64,000 bases of DNA, from assembly GCF_900102345.1 (NCBI RefSeq), contig NZ_FNKB01000001.1, forward strand, positions 1-64,000, written 5' to 3'. Made by a program: the position numbers and the translations under genes. The notes beneath the pieces are model-generated. The model did not search any database. It was not told where the DNA came from and saw only the letters and a program-made list of their open reading frames with translations. Positions 60,110 through 64,000 of the stretch are shown in pieces. The stretch is from Leucobacter chromiiresistens (GTDB lineage: Bacteria > Actinomycetota > Actinomycetes > Actinomycetales > Microbacteriaceae). How positions within the stretch are numbered: the first letter of the stretch is position 1; each line of letters begins with the position of its first letter.

Positions 60110-61132
60110 ATGCCCGGAGAAGCGCGGGCCAAGCCCGCGAGCATCCGCGACGTGGCGCGCCTCGCATCGGTCTCCTATCAGACCGTCTCGCGCGTGCTCA
60201 ACGATCACCCGAGCATCCGCGAAGACACGCGGCAGCGCGTGCTCGACGCCATCCGCGCCCTCGACTACCGACCCAACCAGGCGGCGCGCGCCCTCGCCTC
60301 CGCCCGCCCCAGCGTGCTCGGGATCCTCTCGACGACAGTGGGCGAGTACGGCACCACGTCGGCGATCGTCGCGATCGAGCAGGTGGCCCGCGAGCGGGGC
60401 TTCTCGATCAGCACGCTCAACCTCGCAGCCGCATCACCCGAGGCGATCGGCGAGGCCGTGCGGCAGTTCGAGCACGAGCAGGTCGCCGGCATCATCGTGC
60501 TCGCGCCGCAGGTGCGCGTCTTCAACGTGATCGGCGGGCTGGGTCTGCGCGTGCCGATCGCGACGCTCCACACCGGGGCGGGCGGCGCGGCGGAGACCAT
60601 CGCCTCCGATCAGCGGGCGGGCGCGCGCATCGCCGTCGAGCACCTCGTGTCGCTCGGGCACCGCGACATCCTGCACCTCGCCGGCCCTCAGGACTGGATC
60701 GAGGCCGAGTCGCGGATGCACGGGTACCTCGACGCGATGTTCGAGGCCGACCTCTCCACGCTGCCGCCGATCCGCGGGGACTGGACCGCCGATTTCGGGC
60801 ACTTCGCCGGGCGCGAGCTCGCGGGTCGACGCGACTTCACGGCGATCTTCGCGGCGAACGACCTGATGGCGATCGGGCTGATGCACGGGTTCCGCGATGC
60901 CGGGGTGCGCGTGCCCGACGACGTGTGCGTCATCGGCTTCGACGACATCCCGGTCGCGGCGCACGTGTGGCCGACCCTGTCGACGGTGCGCATGGACTTC
61001 GCGGAGCTGGGCACGCGCGCGATCATGCACCTGCTCGCCGCCATCGCCGGAGAGCCCGCCCCGCAGTTCGCCCCGGTCAGTCCGCAGCTGATAGTGCGGC
61101 AATCGACAAACGCCGCCGCAACGCGCCGGTAA
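60110..61132 (+). CDS. LacI-family transcription regulator of a sugar transporter
   Basis: A 340-residue repressor. Helix-turn-helix at 11-31 (SIRDVARLASVSYQTVSRVLN) and hinge helix (YRPNQAARALAS), then a periplasmic-binding-like sugar domain (LGILSTTVGEYG, IASDQRAGARIAVEHLVSLGHRDI, IFAANDLMAIGLMHGFRDAG, VIGFDDIPVAAHVWPTLSTVR). The ATG at 60110 has GGAGG five bases upstream; a GTG at 60098 overlaps this site. The neighbouring mmsAB genes and shared operators say it controls uptake of a monosaccharide; the inducer is not readable. Confidence 0.92.
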   Translation: MPGEARAKPASIRDVARLASVSYQTVSRVLNDHPSIREDTRQRVLDAIRALDYRPNQAARALASARPSVLGILSTTVGEYGTTSAIVAIEQVARERGFSISTLNLAAASPEAIGEAVRQFEHEQVAGIIVLAPQVRVFNVIGGLGLRVPIATLHTGAGGAAETIASDQRAGARIAVEHLVSLGHRDILHLAGPQDWIEAESRMHGYLDAMFEADLSTLPPIRGDWTADFGHFAGRELAGRRDFTAIFAANDLMAIGLMHGFRDAGVRVPDDVCVIGFDDIPVAAHVWPTLSTVRMDFAELGTRAIMHLLAAIAGEPAPQFAPVSPQLIVRQSTNAAATRR

Positions 61133-61158
61133 CGATTCTGTAATCAGCCCACAACGCC

Positions 61159-61188
61159 TTGACACGCGGGCGCCCCGTGTTCCACGAT
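61159..61188 (+). promoter_or_regulatory. mmsA promoter with overlapping operator
   Basis: TTGACA (-35, 61159-61164), 18-bp spacer, CACGAT (-10, 61183-61188). The operator at 61188-61201 starts at the last base of the -10, so bound repressor would block initiation. Confidence 0.6.
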
Positions 61189-61201
61189 GTGAACGGTCAC
61201 A
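61188..61201. promoter_or_regulatory. LacI-type operator upstream of mmsA
   Basis: TGTGAACGGTCACA, palindromic except in the centre, sharing 12 of 14 bases with the site at 60071-60084. Confidence 0.78.
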
Positions 61202-61212
61202 CGAGTGACGAC

Positions 61213-62802
61213 ATGGATGACAGCGAGGTCAATCAAGTGGAACGAGCGACGCACCGGCCCGACGAGGCTCCCGTGCTGCAGATGCGCGACATCACCAAGA
61301 TCTTCCCCGGAGTGAAGGCGCTCTCCGACGTCTCGCTCACCGTGCGCCCGGCGACGATCCACGCGATCTGCGGCGAGAACGGCGCCGGCAAGTCGACGCT
61401 CATGAAGGTGCTCTCCGGCGTCTACCCCCACGGCACGTACACCGGCGACATCATCGTCGAGGGCCGCGAGATGCGCTTCCGCGACATCCGCGCGAGCGAA
61501 GAGGCCGGCATCGTCATCATCCACCAGGAGCTCGCGCTGATCCCCGAGCTGTCGATCACCGAGAACATCTTCCTCGGCAACGAGCTGCGCCGCGGCGCCG
61601 CCATCGACTGGCGCACCGCGCGCTCGCGCACCGTCGAGCTGCTCGACCGGGTCGGGCTGCGCGAAGACCCCGATACGCCGATCAAAGCGCTCGGCGTCGG
61701 CAAGCAGCAGCTCATCGAGATCGCGAAGGCGCTCAACAAGAACGTGCGCCTCCTCATCCTCGACGAGCCCACGGCGGCGCTCAACGACACCGATTCCGAG
61801 CACCTGCTCGGCCTGATCCGGGGCCTCCGCGACCGCGGCATCGCCTCCATCATCATCAGCCACAAGCTCAACGAGATCGAGCAGATCGCCGACGACATCA
61901 CGATCATCCGCGACGGCCGGGTCGTGGAGACCCTCGACGTGCAGCAGGGCGGCATCAACGAGGACCGCATCATCCACGGCATGGTCGGCCGCTCGCTCGA
62001 GCACCGCTACCCCGACCGCACTCCGAACCCCGGCGAGGTCTTCTTCGAGGTGCGCGACTGGGTGGTGCAGCACCCCACCGTGCCCGAGCGGTACGTGGTG
62101 AAGGGGTCGAGCCTGAACGTGCGCCGCGGCGAAGTCGTGGGCATCGCCGGCCTCATGGGCGCCGGGCGCACGGAGCTCGCGATGAGCGTCTTCGGCCGCT
62201 CCTACGGCCGATTCATCTCGGGAACGCTCATGAAGGACGGCGCCGAGATCGAGGTGCCCGACGTGCCCGCCGCGATCCGGCACGGAATCGCCTACGTGAG
62301 CGAGGATCGCAAATCGCTCGGGCTCAACCTCCTCGACTCGATCAAGCGCTCCATCGTCTCGGCGAAGCTCTCGAAGATCACCCACCGCGGCATGGTCGAC
62401 GCGCGCGAGGAGCGCACCGTCGCGGAGCGGTACCGCACCTCGCTGCGCATCAAGACGCCCGACGTCAACAACGGCGTCTCCAGCCTCTCGGGCGGCAACC
62501 AGCAGAAGGTCGTGCTGGCGAAGTGGATGTTCACCGACCCCGACCTGCTGATCCTCGACGAGCCCACCCGCGGCATCGACGTCGGCGCGAAGTACGAGAT
62601 CTACTCGATCATCAACGAGCTCGCGAACGCCGGCAAGGGCGTCGTGGTGATCTCGAGCGAACTCCCCGAACTGCTCGGCATCTGCGATCGCATCTACACG
62701 GTGTTCGAGGGCCGCATCACCGATTGCATCCCGGCCGACCGGGCCACCCCCGAGACGCTCATGCGCAGCATGACGTCGCTGAACGAGAAGGCGCACGCAT
62801 GA
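61213..62802 (+). CDS. mmsA: Monosaccharide ABC transporter, ATP-binding protein
   Basis: A 529-residue protein with two fused ABC ATPase domains, as in XylG/GguA/MmsA. The first has Walker A GENGAGKST (about 54-62), a degenerate signature VGKQQLIEIAKAL and Walker B LLILDEPTAAL. The second lacks a normal P-loop (IAGLMGAGRTE) but keeps LSGGNQQKVVLAKW and LLILDEPTRGID, usual for this family. ATG 61213 fits the promoter; GTG 61237 with GAGG upstream is an alternative. It energises sugar import with the permease MmsB and a binding protein outside the window. Confidence 0.92.
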   Translation: MDDSEVNQVERATHRPDEAPVLQMRDITKIFPGVKALSDVSLTVRPATIHAICGENGAGKSTLMKVLSGVYPHGTYTGDIIVEGREMRFRDIRASEEAGIVIIHQELALIPELSITENIFLGNELRRGAAIDWRTARSRTVELLDRVGLREDPDTPIKALGVGKQQLIEIAKALNKNVRLLILDEPTAALNDTDSEHLLGLIRGLRDRGIASIIISHKLNEIEQIADDITIIRDGRVVETLDVQQGGINEDRIIHGMVGRSLEHRYPDRTPNPGEVFFEVRDWVVQHPTVPERYVVKGSSLNVRRGEVVGIAGLMGAGRTELAMSVFGRSYGRFISGTLMKDGAEIEVPDVPAAIRHGIAYVSEDRKSLGLNLLDSIKRSIVSAKLSKITHRGMVDAREERTVAERYRTSLRIKTPDVNNGVSSLSGGNQQKVVLAKWMFTDPDLLILDEPTRGIDVGAKYEIYSIINELANAGKGVVVISSELPELLGICDRIYTVFEGRITDCIPADRATPETLMRSMTSLNEKAHA

Positions 62803-64000
62803 CCTCGACCGACACGAAGACCACGGAGCGGCACGGCTTCCGGTTCTCAGACATCCGCGGAATGTTCGGCGGCGGGCAGTCCACGGCCCGCCAGTTCGGC
62901 ATCCTCGGCAGCCTGATCGCCATCATCCTGATCTTCCAGATCTTCTCCGACGGGCTGACCCTGTCGCCCGGCAACGTGATCAACGTGATGCAGCAGTACT
63001 CCTACATCCTGATCCTCGCGATCGGCATGGTGATGGTGATCATCATGGGGCACATCGACCTGTCGGTCGGATCCGTTGCGGCGTTCGTCGGCATCGTCGT
63101 CGCGAAGTCGATGTCGGAGTGGAACCTCCCCTGGTGGGGCGCCATCCTGCTCGGTCTCGGCCTCGGCGCGCTCGTCGGAGCGTGGCAGGGGCTCTGGGTG
63201 GCCTACGTCGGGGTTCCCGCCTTCATCGTGACGCTCGCGGGCATGCTCTTCTTCCGCGGCGCGAATCAGTGGATCGGCGACTCCATCTCCGTTCCCGTGC
63301 CCCGCGAGTTCGTGACCATCGGGGCGGGCTACCTGCCCGAGATCGCCGGGATCCCGATCCCCTACAACGTGCCCACCCTCATTCTCGGCGTGCTGGCCGC
63401 GGCATGGCTCGTGTTCTTCGAGTGGCGCACCCGCCGGCAGCAGAAGAAGATGGGGTCGGAGCGCGCTCCCCTCTGGGTGAGCGTCGTCAAGGTGGTGCTC
63501 CTCTGCGCGGTGATCCTCGGCGCCGCACTGCTCTTCGGCAGCGGCCGCCCCGGCACCAGCTTCCCCGTCTCCGGCATCATCCTGCTGGCGCTCGTGATCC
63601 TCTACTCGTTCGTCACGAACCACACCGTGTTCGGCCGCCACATCTACGCCGTCGGCGGCAACCGTCAGGCTGCGAAGCTCTCGGGGGTGAAGGATCGCCG
63701 AGTCGACTTCTTCGTCATGATGAACATGTCGGTGCTCGCCGCCGTGGCGGGCATGATCTTCGTCGCCCGCTCGCAGGCCTCGGGCCCGCAGGACGGCAAC
63801 GGCTGGGAGCTCGACGCGATCGCGGCGGTGTTCATCGGAGGCGCCGCCGTCTCGGGCGGCATCGGAACGGTGATCGGCTCGATCATCGGCGGGCTCGTGA
63901 TGGCGTTCCTCAACAACGGCATGCAGCTGCTCAGCTTCGGCGCCGACACGGTGCAGATGGTGAAGGGCGCCGTGCTGCTCGTCGCCGTCGGCATCGACGC
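62799..64000 (+). CDS. mmsB: Monosaccharide ABC transporter, permease (cut by window end)
   Basis: Starts at an ATGA overlap with mmsA; 400 codons are present before the window ends and the frame is still open. It is a XylH/GguB/MmsB-type permease: polar N-terminus, then many membrane helices with the family signatures MGHIDLSVGSVAAFVGI, VGVPAFIVTLAGMLFFRG, NRQAAKLSGVKDRRV and AVFIGGAAVSGGIGTVIGS. It carries sugar across the membrane with MmsA. The missing end is probably only a few dozen residues. Confidence 0.92.
   Translation, partial: MTSTDTKTTERHGFRFSDIRGMFGGGQSTARQFGILGSLIAIILIFQIFSDGLTLSPGNVINVMQQYSYILILAIGMVMVIIMGHIDLSVGSVAAFVGIVVAKSMSEWNLPWWGAILLGLGLGALVGAWQGLWVAYVGVPAFIVTLAGMLFFRGANQWIGDSISVPVPREFVTIGAGYLPEIAGIPIPYNVPTLILGVLAAAWLVFFEWRTRRQQKKMGSERAPLWVSVVKVVLLCAVILGAALLFGSGRPGTSFPVSGIILLALVILYSFVTNHTVFGRHIYAVGGNRQAAKLSGVKDRRVDFFVMMNMSVLAAVAGMIFVARSQASGPQDGNGWELDAIAAVFIGGAAVSGGIGTVIGSIIGGLVMAFLNNGMQLLSFGADTVQMVKGAVLLVAVGID

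Noticed and set aside
61159..61212. TTG start of mmsA at 61159
   Set aside because: That TTG is the first half of the TTGACA -35 box, and the codons after it cover promoter and operator. The ATG at 61213 fits the family length.
61144..62796. 550-residue leftward frame opposite mmsA, and similar long frames at 56068-57765 and 4403-5476
   Set aside because: Antisense shadows of mmsA, the helicase-associated gene and the tape measure gene. Compositionally biased, no recognisable domains.

Overview
The window is high-GC actinobacterial DNA. Codon use, leaderless promoters, a DUF3027 gene beside a cold-shock gene, DUF7882-type proteins and the host genes at the right end point to the family Microbacteriaceae (Leucobacter-like is my best guess, by inference only). 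About three quarters of the window is one temperate siphophage of the HK97 structural type, seen 1.38 times in tandem. The rest is ordinary chromosome.

Layout. Bases 1-13825 are the late part of prophage copy A: connector, tail, lysis and accessory genes, ending at a phage attachment site. Bases 13807-50075 are a complete prophage copy B. In order, copy B holds a leftward lysogeny block (tyrosine integrase, DUF2335 membrane protein, ImmA-type metalloprotease, repressor), then a rightward early operon (Cro-like protein, excisionase candidate, small membrane proteins, RuvC-like resolvase, Cas4/RecB-like nuclease, a protein placed where phages often carry a ssDNA-binding protein, primase-helicase, an iteron-like cluster, small proteins). 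Next come a divergent membrane-protein/lipoprotein pair, an HNH gene, the terminase, a portal-MuF fusion, protease and capsid genes, and the same tail/lysis/accessory genes as copy A. The two copies are offset by exactly 36250 bp. They look identical except for two compensating 1-bp indels near base 203-216.

Attachment. The right end of copy B lies in the 3' end of a tRNA-Arg(CCT) gene (50057-50129, minus strand), and the tRNA is intact on the chromosomal side. The copy A/copy B junction carries the same 19-bp tRNA-derived core but phage DNA on both sides, so it is an attP-like site. Direct repeats of 20 bp flank this core and are good candidates for integrase arm sites. This is the structure expected for a tandem double lysogen. 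Excised circular phage DNA folded into an assembly would look the same.

Lysis and lysogenic conversion. Behind the late operon (M23 endolysin, small membrane proteins, holin, strong terminator) sits a set of morons bracketed by terminators: two DUF7882-type paralogues, a small leftward gene, and a DUF2510-PH-SHOCT protein. A second accessory island (membrane protein and DUF4352-type lipoprotein) separates the early genes from the packaging genes.

Chromosome, 50130-64000: an NlpC/P60 cell-wall hydrolase, gdhA, a DtxR-family metal regulator, serC, a DUF3027 protein with a very acidic repeat tail next to a cold-shock protein, a small membrane protein, a helicase-associated protein with an XPB helicase, and a LacI-family regulator next to mmsA-mmsB of a sugar ABC transporter. 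The regulator and transporter share a near-palindromic operator. The window ends inside mmsB.
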